Origin: UBA3064 sp023258775
Lineage (GTDB): Bacteria; Pseudomonadota; Gammaproteobacteria; Burkholderiales; Burkholderiaceae_E
Direction of reading: 5' to 3'
DNA: 64,000 bases
Assembly: GCA_044355655.1 (NCBI GenBank)
Contig: JBIKXS010000006.1
Span: forward strand, 39,131 to 103,130
Position numbers and translations under genes: made by a program. A model generated the notes under the pieces. That model saw only the letters and a program-made list of their open reading frames with translations. It was not told the origin of the DNA and did no database searches. Positions 42,766 through 50,503 of the stretch are shown one piece after another; the stretch's first letter is position 1, and every line of letters begins with the position of its first letter.

Positions 42766-42814
42766 CAAATCGGGCATTGCGAATCGCGATAGAATTTGGT
42801 CGCTTTTAAAAAAT

Positions 42815-42907
42815 GCTCGAGGAGCGTTGCGAGGTGTGTCTTTATGAGGCATCCCCAGGCTCGAGCAGGCTGCTCAAATTGAGCAGTTTTTGCAACGGCG
42901 CTCGCCC
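42815..42907 (+). promoter_or_regulatory. SAH riboswitch controlling ahcY
   Basis: The sequence holds the conserved core of the S-adenosylhomocysteine riboswitch: CGAGGAGCG-TGC at 42818-42830, CCAGGCTCG at 42855-42863 and AACGGCGCTC at 42894-42903. P1 pairs GCTCGAG (42815-42821) with CTCGAGC (42860-42866); the pseudoknot pairs GAGCG (42822-42826) with CGCTC (42899-42903). SAH binding turns expression on in known members. A possible -10 TAGAAT lies at 42790-42795. An extra hairpin 42870-42886 with five T after it looks like a terminator inside the aptamer. Confidence 0.93.
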
Positions 42908-42937
42908 ACTTTGTTTTCTTAAAAAGGAGGGCGCAGC

Positions 42938-44395
42938 ATGAGCGCTGTAGCCAATCAGGTTATCCCACATCCCGTCGTCAAACACCTCTCAGTAGGATCT
43001 TTTAACGACTTTATCGTCGCTGACCTCTCACTCGCTGATTGGGGCCGTAAAGAAATCAAGATCGCTGAGACCGAAATGCCCGGCCTTATGGCGCTACGCG
43101 AAGAGTTTGCCGCTTCAAAACCCTTGAAGGGCGCCAGAATCACCGGGTCGCTTCATATGACGATTCAGACCGCTGTACTCATTGAAACCCTAGTCGCTTT
43201 AGGCGCAGAGGTTCGTTGGGCATCTTGCAATATTTTTTCTACCCAAGACCATGCGGCAGCTGCAATTGCTGCAGCCAGGATTCCGGTATTTGCCTACAAG
43301 GGCGAAACCTTGGCCGAGTATTGGGACTACACCCATCGGATTTTCGAATGGGCCGACGGTGGCAGTACCAACATGATTTTGGATGACGGCGGTGACGCAA
43401 CCTTATTGCTACACCTCGGCGCCAAGGCAGCAAGTGATGCAAGTCTGCTCGAAAATCCGGGCAGTGAAGAGGAGGCTGCGCTTTTCGCTTCAATCAAAGA
43501 AAAATTAGCAAACGATTCTGGCTTTTATGAGCGCCATTTGAGTGCCGTGATTGGCGTGACCGAAGAGACGACGACAGGCGTTAAGCGTCTTTACCAAATG
43601 GCAGAGCGAGGCGAGCTCGCTTTCCGCGCCATCAATGTGAATGATTCAGTCACCAAGAGTAAGTTCGATAATTTATACGGATGCCGCGAGTCACTGGTCG
43701 ATGGCATTAAACGTGCGACCGATGTGATGATCGCCGGTAAAGTTGCCGTTGTTGCAGGCTATGGTGATGTTGGCAAGGGCTCAGCTCAGGCCTTGCGTGC
43801 CTTGTCAGCCCAGGTTTGGATTACCGAAATCGATCCAATTTGTGCTTTGCAAGCTGCGATGGAAGGCTATCGAATCGTAACGATGGACGATGCCTGCGAT
43901 CAAGCAGATATTTTTGTGACAGCAACCGGCAATAAAGATGTGATCACACGCGAGCATATGGCACGCATGAAAGACCAGGCGATCGTTTGTAATATTGGTC
44001 ACTTCGATAACGAAATTGATGTTGCCGGTCTGAAAGAATGCCGCTGGGAAAATATCAAACCTCAGGTCGACCATGTGATTTTCCCTGATGGCAAGCGCAT
44101 CATCTTATTGGCAGAAGGTCGTCTTGTTAATCTTGGTTGTGGTACAGGCCACCCCTCCTATGTGATGAGTTCCTCATTTGCCAATCAGGTCATTGCCCAG
44201 ATCGAACTGTTTCAATATAAAGACCGTTACGAAACTGGTAAGGTTTACGTTCTTCCCAAGCATCTCGATGAAAAAGTTGCTCGTTTGCAGCTTCAAAAGC
44301 TCGGCGCCAAACTGACCGAGCTGACGGCCGATCAGGCGAGCTATATTGGTGTTGATACGCAGGGGCCTTATAAGCCCGAGACTTATCGGTACTAG
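42938..44395 (+). CDS. ahcY: S-adenosyl-L-homocysteine hydrolase
   Basis: AhcY splits SAH into adenosine and homocysteine and so relieves inhibition of methyltransferases. The 485 residues carry the NAD-binding VVAGYGDVGKGSAQALRA, the substrate regions TGSLHMTIQTAVLIETL and ETTTGVKRLY, IGHFDNEIDV, VNLGCGTGHPSYVMSSSFANQV and the C-terminal YKPETYRY, with the inserted segment of proteobacterial enzymes. AAGGAGG lies seven bases before the ATG. The upstream SAH riboswitch links expression to its substrate. Confidence 0.97.
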   Translation: MSAVANQVIPHPVVKHLSVGSFNDFIVADLSLADWGRKEIKIAETEMPGLMALREEFAASKPLKGARITGSLHMTIQTAVLIETLVALGAEVRWASCNIFSTQDHAAAAIAAARIPVFAYKGETLAEYWDYTHRIFEWADGGSTNMILDDGGDATLLLHLGAKAASDASLLENPGSEEEAALFASIKEKLANDSGFYERHLSAVIGVTEETTTGVKRLYQMAERGELAFRAINVNDSVTKSKFDNLYGCRESLVDGIKRATDVMIAGKVAVVAGYGDVGKGSAQALRALSAQVWITEIDPICALQAAMEGYRIVTMDDACDQADIFVTATGNKDVITREHMARMKDQAIVCNIGHFDNEIDVAGLKECRWENIKPQVDHVIFPDGKRIILLAEGRLVNLGCGTGHPSYVMSSSFANQVIAQIELFQYKDRYETGKVYVLPKHLDEKVARLQLQKLGAKLTELTADQASYIGVDTQGPYKPETYRY

Positions 44396-44437
44396 GCTTT
44401 TCAGTCGTTTAAGCCGGCAGATTCTCGAAGGCACGCG

Positions 44438-45433
44438 ATGCGACTTGACCAGGCCTTGCAACAACGTGGCCTGGTTGCCTCACGATCAGCAGCAGCGCGG
44501 CTGATTCAGGCTGGGGCTGTCTCAGTCGACGGTCAATCAGTGAGCAAAGCAGCCTTTGAAGTTTCTGAGCAGTCATTGATTGCACTTGCGCCATCGCTTG
44601 AAACAGCATTTGTTTCACGCGCAGGCGCCAAGTTGGCCGGTGTTTTCCAGGCAAGGCCAGCGCTCAAGCCAAGGGGTTATTGGGTTGATTTCGGGCAGAG
44701 TACCGGCGGCTTTACCGACTGTTTGCTGCAACATGGCGTGGTAAGAGTGCTTGGGTTTGACGTGGGCCATGATCAATTGCACCCCACTTTGCGACATGAC
44801 CCTCGGGTTTGTTGTATCGAAGATTACAACCTGCGCTATGCCTGGCCCGCATTTCGCAGCCCTCACAACACCGCCGCTGCAGCAGATCCAGCGACTCGCA
44901 GCCCTCACAACACCGCCGCTGCAGCAGATCCAGCGACTCGCAGCCCTCACAACACCGCCGCTGCAGCAGATCCAGCGACGCTTGTTGCCGATCTTTCAAG
45001 GTTTGATCGCCAATGGCCAAACGAAGGCGCCGATGGCGTTGTGATCGATGTGTCTTTTATCGCTTTATCTTATGTGATGATGCAAGCCATCCATTGCATC
45101 CGACCTGGTGGCTGGTGCATTGCACTGATCAAGCCGCAATTTGAACTAGGTACTGATCCGGCCTTGCGCAAGCGCTGGTTCAAGAATGGTCTGGTTCATG
45201 AACACGACAAGCTTGAAGGCATGCTCAAGGCTTTAGTTTCAGCCTTTATACCGATGGGTTTGCATTTTGATATGCAAAGCGATCTCCTGGCGAGTGTGCT
45301 TCCCGGTCAGTCAGGTAACCAAGAATATTTTTTGTTATCGCAACGAAAACCAATCGCTCAAGGGCAGCAGGCAGTGCAAGACCTAAAGCTTAAGTTAAGC
45401 GAAGACATTCAGCAGGCAAGGAACGCTCCATGA
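44438..45433 (+). CDS. TlyA-family S4-domain rRNA 2'-O-methyltransferase with triplicated insert
   Basis: The S4 RNA-binding domain is MRLDQALQQRGLVASRSAAARLIQAGAV-like, followed by the FtsJ fold: SRAGAKLAGVF (catalytic Lys), DFGQSTGGFTDCLLQHG, VVIDVSFIAL, ALIKPQFE and NQEYFLL, giving the K-D-K-E tetrad. TlyA methylates rRNA in actinobacteria; the target here is unknown. Residues 140-181 are three identical 14-residue copies (RSPHNTAAAADPAT) inserted after the SAM-binding part, so the 331-residue protein is longer than the usual 250-270. The stop overlaps metF by four bases. Confidence 0.88.
   Translation: MRLDQALQQRGLVASRSAAARLIQAGAVSVDGQSVSKAAFEVSEQSLIALAPSLETAFVSRAGAKLAGVFQARPALKPRGYWVDFGQSTGGFTDCLLQHGVVRVLGFDVGHDQLHPTLRHDPRVCCIEDYNLRYAWPAFRSPHNTAAAADPATRSPHNTAAAADPATRSPHNTAAAADPATLVADLSRFDRQWPNEGADGVVIDVSFIALSYVMMQAIHCIRPGGWCIALIKPQFELGTDPALRKRWFKNGLVHEHDKLEGMLKALVSAFIPMGLHFDMQSDLLASVLPGQSGNQEYFLLSQRKPIAQGQQAVQDLKLKLSEDIQQARNAP
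44855..44980 (+). repeat. Three perfect 42-bp tandem repeats in frame within the tlyA-like gene
   Basis: Units start at 44855, 44897 and 44939; they are identical except for the last base of the third. Each encodes RSPHNTAAAADPAT. The near-perfect identity, including silent positions, points to recent duplication, and the length keeps the frame. Confidence 0.98.
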
Positions 45434-46263
45434 GCATGGCGCTAAGTTTTGAATTTTTCCCACCAAATACCGATGCCGGACTCGAGAAGCTAAAGCTTGT
45501 CCGTGACGAGCTTGCCAGGCTAAAGCCGCAATTTTTTAGCGTGACCTACGGTGCAGGTGGCGCAACCCGCGACAAGACACTAGCGCTCGTTGAGGAAATG
45601 GCTGGCGAAACAATCGAAGTGGCACCGCACTTATCGTGTATCGGTCAACAACGCAGCCAGCTAAGCGAACTTCTCGATCACTACAGCGCGCTAGGCATTC
45701 GTCGCATTGTTGCCTTGCGCGGTGATCTTCCTTCGGGGATGGTGCAAGGTGGTGAGTTTCGCTTTGCCGAGGATTTGGTCGACTTTATTCGCAAGCGCCA
45801 TGGCGAAAAATTCCATCTCGAAGTGGCCGCCTACCCCGAAATGCATCCGCAAGCCACAACACCCCAAGCTGACCTGAAAGCTTTTATCCGAAAAGTCCAG
45901 CGCGGAGCTAATTCGGCCATCACACAATATTTTTATAACGCAGATGCTTACTTCAACTTTCGAGATGCCGTGCGTGCCGAAGGTGTCGATATTGATATCG
46001 TTCCAGGCATTATGCCGATCACCAACTATACCCAATTGATGCGATTTTCTGAAAGCTGCGGTGCCGAGATTCCGCGCTGGATCCGTCTGAAGCTTGCCAG
46101 TTATGGCGATGACCGCGTATCGATTCGAGCTTTTGGCCGGGAAGTTTTGGTGAGGATGTGTGAGCGCTTATTGCGGGAATCAGTGCCGGGCCTTCACTTT
46201 TACACCTTGAACCAGGATCAGGCGAGTCGGTCAATCCTTGAGGACTTGAACCTTTGTCCTTAG
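45430..46263 (+). CDS. metF: 5,10-methylenetetrahydrofolate reductase
   Basis: MetF reduces methylene-THF to methyl-THF, the methyl donor for remethylating homocysteine. The 277-residue FAD enzyme begins LSFEFFPPNTDAGLEKL and shows FFSVTYGAGGATRDKT, HLSCIG, IVALRGDLP, EVAAYPEMHPQA, ITQYFYNADAYFNFRD, IVPGIMPITNY and a final LHFYTLNQDQASRSIL. It overlaps the tlyA-like stop (ATGA), so it probably belongs to the ahcY transcript under the SAH riboswitch. Confidence 0.96.
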   Translation: MSMALSFEFFPPNTDAGLEKLKLVRDELARLKPQFFSVTYGAGGATRDKTLALVEEMAGETIEVAPHLSCIGQQRSQLSELLDHYSALGIRRIVALRGDLPSGMVQGGEFRFAEDLVDFIRKRHGEKFHLEVAAYPEMHPQATTPQADLKAFIRKVQRGANSAITQYFYNADAYFNFRDAVRAEGVDIDIVPGIMPITNYTQLMRFSESCGAEIPRWIRLKLASYGDDRVSIRAFGREVLVRMCERLLRESVPGLHFYTLNQDQASRSILEDLNLCP

Positions 46264-46267
46264 GCAA

Positions 46268-46870
46268 TCAGGCCTCGGTAATGATGGTACCGAAGGCTAT
46301 ATCATGCCCCTTGGGCTCAAATTCGACTTCACAAATGCTGTAGGCGATCGCAATCGTTCTAGCCCTTGCCTGTGCATCAAGCAAAGCAAGAGTTCGATCG
46401 TAGTAACCACCGCCAAAACCCAGTCGATAGTCTCCAAAAAACCCAACACATGGTGCTGCAATAACCCATGGGTTAACCCAATGTGTTTGGACTGGCTCCA
46501 TAATTCCCAGACCAGCAGAACGAAGCACCGTGTCCTCGTCAAAGCGTGCAAAAGCGAGCGGCTGATTTTTTCCTTTGAGACAAGGCAGGGCTAACTGCCA
46601 CCCAGCCTTTCGAATTTGAGGCGCAAAAGCGCGCCAATCAGGCTCGCTACCGATTGGCCACCATAAGGCAAGCTGCGCATCGCTTGGGCTTTCGGGAGGG
46701 TGATTTTCGAGCCAAACCAAGAGCCGAGCGATAATTACTGCGTCGTATTGTTTTTTTGTTGATGGATCGATTCGCTTGCGCAACGCGAGGCAGCGCTTTC
46801 TAAGTGCTTCACGATGATCATCGTGGTTCGTTGCTAACGCTTTTTCCGACGCTGTTTCTGCCTTTGTCAT
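46268..46870 (-). CDS. 5-formyltetrahydrofolate cyclo-ligase family protein
   Basis: The enzyme returns 5-formyl-THF to the methenyl-THF pool with ATP. The 200 residues show ALRKRCLALRKRIDPS at the start, LALWWPIGSEPDWR, KAGWQLALPCLKG, and the nucleotide-binding CVGFFGDYRLGFGGGYYDRTLALLDA near the end. Length fits the family. It converges with metF with four bases between, next to other one-carbon genes, and is divergent from slt. Confidence 0.9.
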   Translation of the reverse strand: MTKAETASEKALATNHDDHREALRKRCLALRKRIDPSTKKQYDAVIIARLLVWLENHPPESPSDAQLALWWPIGSEPDWRAFAPQIRKAGWQLALPCLKGKNQPLAFARFDEDTVLRSAGLGIMEPVQTHWVNPWVIAAPCVGFFGDYRLGFGGGYYDRTLALLDAQARARTIAIAYSICEVEFEPKGHDIAFGTIITEA

Positions 46871-46939
46871 TGATATGTCCGAACTTGCAACTGACCGTCT
46901 TTGCCATTGATCAAGGTTGTCGATTTTTGAACCTTACCC

Positions 46940-49450
46940 ATGTTGCCCGATAAAATTTTGTCTCTGCCTCATACCTACTTTACCGTGATAAGGCAGGTCT
47001 TCGTGAAGCCCGTCCTGTCATTTGGTCTGGTCATCGCTTTGCTTGTTGGTTTCGATTTAGCCATTGCGCAACAAACACCAAAACCGAGTCATCAGGCTGA
47101 TCAGACTCAAAAGGCAGCCAATGGCTTGCAAGCTGGCGACGCAAGCAAAGCCGCTGCCACCTCAAAGGCTGGAGCAGCTAAAGCCACAGCAAGCCCAAAG
47201 GGTGCTAATGCCTCAAAGGGAGCATCGGCCTCAAAGGTTGGAGCGGCCTCAAAGGTTGGAGTGACCTCCAAGGTTGCAGCGGCCAAAAAAGGTGCGACAG
47301 GACAGAAAGCTACAACCGTTCAACAAGCCAAATCGAAACCCGCTGCAAGCGCAAAGGCCAAATCGCCCGGGCAAACCCCTGAGATTACCCAGGTTGCAAG
47401 GCCCGGGATTAAGCCGGTGATACCGGCAGCCCTTGCGGGCCTCAGCCTTGTCGGCGGGGTCGCAGTTGCAAGCTCACAAAACAACAATATTGCCGTCGCT
47501 CAAACCGCAAGCCATGCTGGCGATGATTCGTTTATTCAGCTCCGTGAGGCATTTTTGCATCAGGATCAGGCAGCCTTTCAGCGTTTGCTACAGCAAAGCG
47601 ATCAGACGCCATTGAAAGAGCATCCCCTATATCCCTATGTGCAGCACTGGTCGCTTCGACAAAGGCTTTCGCAGCGACCGATTGCCGAGGTAAATGCCGA
47701 ACCGCTGCAACGCGAGGTCTTGCGGTTTTTGACAAAACACGACAACGAAAGCCTCGCCGAACAAGTTCGCAAAACCTATATCGAGTGGCTTGCAGACCGG
47801 GAATCCTGGGCTCAAGTTAATCTCGAATACCCTAAGCTCATCTTCCAAGATGAAGCAGCCTTGCAATGTCTTTTTCACTTTGCCAAGCTCAAGCTTTCCT
47901 TAGCAGACCATGAAGCGCTGGCGCTTATTGCCGCGCAGTCCAAAGCGCTCCTATTTTCACCTCGACCATTGGGTTCAGCTTGCGGTCGATTGTTCAGCGA
48001 GTTAAAGCAACTAGGGCAAATCGATCAGGTCGGATTACAACAGCGTTTACGGTTGGCGCTAGAGAGCAATCAGCCCGGTGCAATCCGCTGGGCTGCCAGC
48101 CACCTGGGCCTGCCTGCAGCCGACGTCGATCGTGCGCTGGAGCAGCCTGAGAAGTCTTTGCGGCATGCCAATCTGCTAATTGGACAAATTGCCTGGGTAC
48201 GATTTGCTCGCCAAGACAGTATCGAAGCTTACCGTCGCTGGCGTCAGGCTGAGCAAAAAAACTGGCCTTCGACAATACGCAGTTTCATCATTGCTCAAAT
48301 TGCAAGCACTAGCATGCTGCGAATGCAAGCGCATGCGCTTGATGCCAGCCGCGAGGCCTTGCGAGAGAGCCAGGGGCTGGGGGTCAGCGCGATTGAAGCC
48401 GGCGTTCTTGGCAGCGACGAGTCGCTTGCCATTATGGCGCGAAGCGCTTTGCGAGCCAAAGACTGGGATAGTTTGCAGCAGTTGATTGCGTGGATGTCTG
48501 CGCGCGGGCAAAGTGATCCAACCTGGCAATACTGGCGAGCTCGTGCTTATCGACAGGCCGGTGAGGAACAAGCGGCACAAGCACTTTTTAAGGAGCTAGC
48601 TGGGCAGTTCCATTTCTATGGGCAACTCGCACTTGAAGATCTTGGACAGCCCATCGAGATTCCAGCTCGCGCGGCCAAAATTAATGAAGACGAGTTAAGG
48701 GCAATCGCCGCCTTGCCTGGTGTTCAGCGTGCCTTTAAGCTTTATCAGCTCGGACTTCGACCCGAAGCGCATCGGGAGTGGTGGGTCAGCACAAAGCCAA
48801 TGACCGATCGTCAACTTTTGGCTGCAGCCGAACTTGCTTGCCGACGGCTTGTGCTCGATCGCTGTGTCAACACGGCGGATCGCACTAAACTTGAGCATGA
48901 TTTTCAACTACGCTTCATCATGCCATTTCGCGAGGATTTAGAAGCTGCGGCTGCTCGTGTGGGTCTTGATCCTGCTTGGGCGTACGGCTTGATTCGTCAG
49001 GAGTCACGATTTTTGCTCGATGCCAAATCAAGTGTTGGTGCGCAGGGACTTATGCAAATCATGCCGACGACCGGGCGTTGGATTGCCAAAAAGCTTGGGC
49101 AGGGAGAGTTTAAAACCGAGGATTTACACGATATGAAGACCAATATTCGTTTTGGAACGTATTACTTACGATCGGTTTTCGATGATCTTGATGGCTCTCA
49201 AGCGATGGCATCTGCGGCCTACAACGCTGGCCCAAACCGGCCACGAACTTGGCGGGCGACTTTGCCAGGACCGGTCGAAGGCGCGATCTTTGCAGAAATC
49301 ATCCCATTTACCGAAACAAGGGACTATGTGAAAAAGGTGTTATCAAATGCCGTTTACTACGCCGCGATTCAAAAGCAGGAGGCACAGTCGCTCAAAAAGC
49401 GGCTCGGCGAAATTGCACCTAAAGCGGCAGCTAACTCATTGCTACCCTAA
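46940..49450 (+). CDS. slt: Soluble lytic murein transglycosylase with long Ala/Lys-rich N-terminus
   Basis: Slt cleaves glycan strands between MurNAc and GlcNAc in the periplasm. A signal peptide (about residues 22-46, ending FDLAIAQ) is followed by roughly 105 residues of Ala, Lys, Ser and Gly, partly an 18-bp repeat; then the superhelical U/L domain and the catalytic domain with Glu in GLIRQESRFLLDAKSSVGAQGLMQIMPTT and MASAAYNAGPNRPRTWR. At 836 residues it is about 190 longer than E. coli Slt70, mostly because of that N-terminal part. The gene is divergent from the cyclo-ligase. Confidence 0.93.
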   Translation: MLPDKILSLPHTYFTVIRQVFVKPVLSFGLVIALLVGFDLAIAQQTPKPSHQADQTQKAANGLQAGDASKAAATSKAGAAKATASPKGANASKGASASKVGAASKVGVTSKVAAAKKGATGQKATTVQQAKSKPAASAKAKSPGQTPEITQVARPGIKPVIPAALAGLSLVGGVAVASSQNNNIAVAQTASHAGDDSFIQLREAFLHQDQAAFQRLLQQSDQTPLKEHPLYPYVQHWSLRQRLSQRPIAEVNAEPLQREVLRFLTKHDNESLAEQVRKTYIEWLADRESWAQVNLEYPKLIFQDEAALQCLFHFAKLKLSLADHEALALIAAQSKALLFSPRPLGSACGRLFSELKQLGQIDQVGLQQRLRLALESNQPGAIRWAASHLGLPAADVDRALEQPEKSLRHANLLIGQIAWVRFARQDSIEAYRRWRQAEQKNWPSTIRSFIIAQIASTSMLRMQAHALDASREALRESQGLGVSAIEAGVLGSDESLAIMARSALRAKDWDSLQQLIAWMSARGQSDPTWQYWRARAYRQAGEEQAAQALFKELAGQFHFYGQLALEDLGQPIEIPARAAKINEDELRAIAALPGVQRAFKLYQLGLRPEAHREWWVSTKPMTDRQLLAAAELACRRLVLDRCVNTADRTKLEHDFQLRFIMPFREDLEAAAARVGLDPAWAYGLIRQESRFLLDAKSSVGAQGLMQIMPTTGRWIAKKLGQGEFKTEDLHDMKTNIRFGTYYLRSVFDDLDGSQAMASAAYNAGPNRPRTWRATLPGPVEGAIFAEIIPFTETRDYVKKVLSNAVYYAAIQKQEAQSLKKRLGEIAPKAAANSLLP
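47210..47281 (+). repeat. 18-bp tandem repeat, four copies, in frame within slt
   Basis: Units start at 47210, 47228, 47246 and 47264, with GCCTCAAAGGTTGGAGCG as typical form; they encode the hexapeptide ASKVGA and variants. Looser copies continue before and after. They lie in the low-complexity segment after the signal peptide, residues about 91-114. Confidence 0.9.
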
Positions 49451-49483
49451 ACCCTCGATGAGCCTCTCTACATCAGGAGCGCG

Positions 49484-50491
49484 ATGAACAAGATACCTCG
49501 CCCGATCCTGTTGATCGGAGCAAGCGGCTTTATTGGAAGTGCCTTGCTTGCGCACTTAACGCGCCTGCTGCCCGACCAGAGGCTGACCGTGCCAAGCAAG
49601 CGTGCATGGCGCCATACTTCGCTTAGCACCATGTCAGGCGTGCAGCTTGTTCAAGCCGACATCCACCGCGATGAGAGCTTACGAGCTCTGGTCGCAGGCA
49701 GCGGACTTGTCATCAACCTGGCTGGCATTTTGCATAGCGATCGGGCAGCACCTTGGGGGAAAGCCTTCGATCAAGTCCATGTCATGCTGCCGCAGCGAAT
49801 TTTGCAATCGCTCGATCAGCAGGCATTGATTCATGTTTCCGCACTCGGTTGTCAGCCCGAAGCAGTTGAAAACCCGCCTTCGATGTATTTGCGATCGAAA
49901 AGCCAAGCCGAGAAATTGTTATTGCAGTCTGGACATGCGGTGAGTGTTGTGCGACCTTCGGTTGTTTTTGGGCCCAATGATCAGTTCTTGAACGTGTTTG
50001 CCAAACTCGGTGCGCTTGTACCCATCGTGCCACTGGCAGGTGCCAATGCCCGTTTCGCGCCCGTTTATGTGCAGGATCTTTGCGAGGTCATTGGCCGACT
50101 CGTCCTTCATCGCCTTGGACGTATGCCCATGCAGCGTGAAAAGCTTGAAGGTCTTGGCGATTTAGGGATGCAGGCACCCATCATTGTTGAAGCTTTTGGG
50201 CCCGATATCGTAAGTCTTGGCGAACTATTTCGCTTCGCATGTGAATCAGCTCATGGCTCTAGTCCATGGATCGTTCCATTACCTTATTCACTGGCCTACT
50301 TGCAGGCCCGGCTTCTGCAGGCTTTGCCTGGACCACCGCTGATGAGTGTTGACAATCTCGATTCCATGCGCATTGACAATCTGCCAAGCGGCAAGTCTGA
50401 GGTGCTTGGTGTGCAGATAAGAACACTTGCCATGCTTGGTATGAAACCGAGGGGATTGGAGGCGGCGCATCGCTATTTGCGCAAAACCTAG
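49484..50491 (+). CDS. NDUFA9-like atypical short-chain dehydrogenase
   Basis: The 335-residue protein has a Rossmann start RPILLIGASGFIGSALLAHL (TGxxGxxG type), INLAGILHSD, VHVSALGCQ, YLRSKSQAEKLLL (YxxxK) and SVVRPSVVFGPNDQFLNVFAKL. This agrees with the family of mitochondrial complex I subunit NDUFA9 and bacterial relatives that bind NADPH. A role in complex I or quinone function is possible but unproven. It stands between slt and cca, as in other Burkholderiales. Confidence 0.88.
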   Translation: MNKIPRPILLIGASGFIGSALLAHLTRLLPDQRLTVPSKRAWRHTSLSTMSGVQLVQADIHRDESLRALVAGSGLVINLAGILHSDRAAPWGKAFDQVHVMLPQRILQSLDQQALIHVSALGCQPEAVENPPSMYLRSKSQAEKLLLQSGHAVSVVRPSVVFGPNDQFLNVFAKLGALVPIVPLAGANARFAPVYVQDLCEVIGRLVLHRLGRMPMQREKLEGLGDLGMQAPIIVEAFGPDIVSLGELFRFACESAHGSSPWIVPLPYSLAYLQARLLQALPGPPLMSVDNLDSMRIDNLPSGKSEVLGVQIRTLAMLGMKPRGLEAAHRYLRKT

Positions 50492-50503
50492 CAGCCCGAG
50501 CCA

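Noticed and set aside
44855..44980. CRISPR-like direct repeats
   Set aside because: The 42-bp units are contiguous with no spacers, lie in frame inside a gene, and there are no cas genes.
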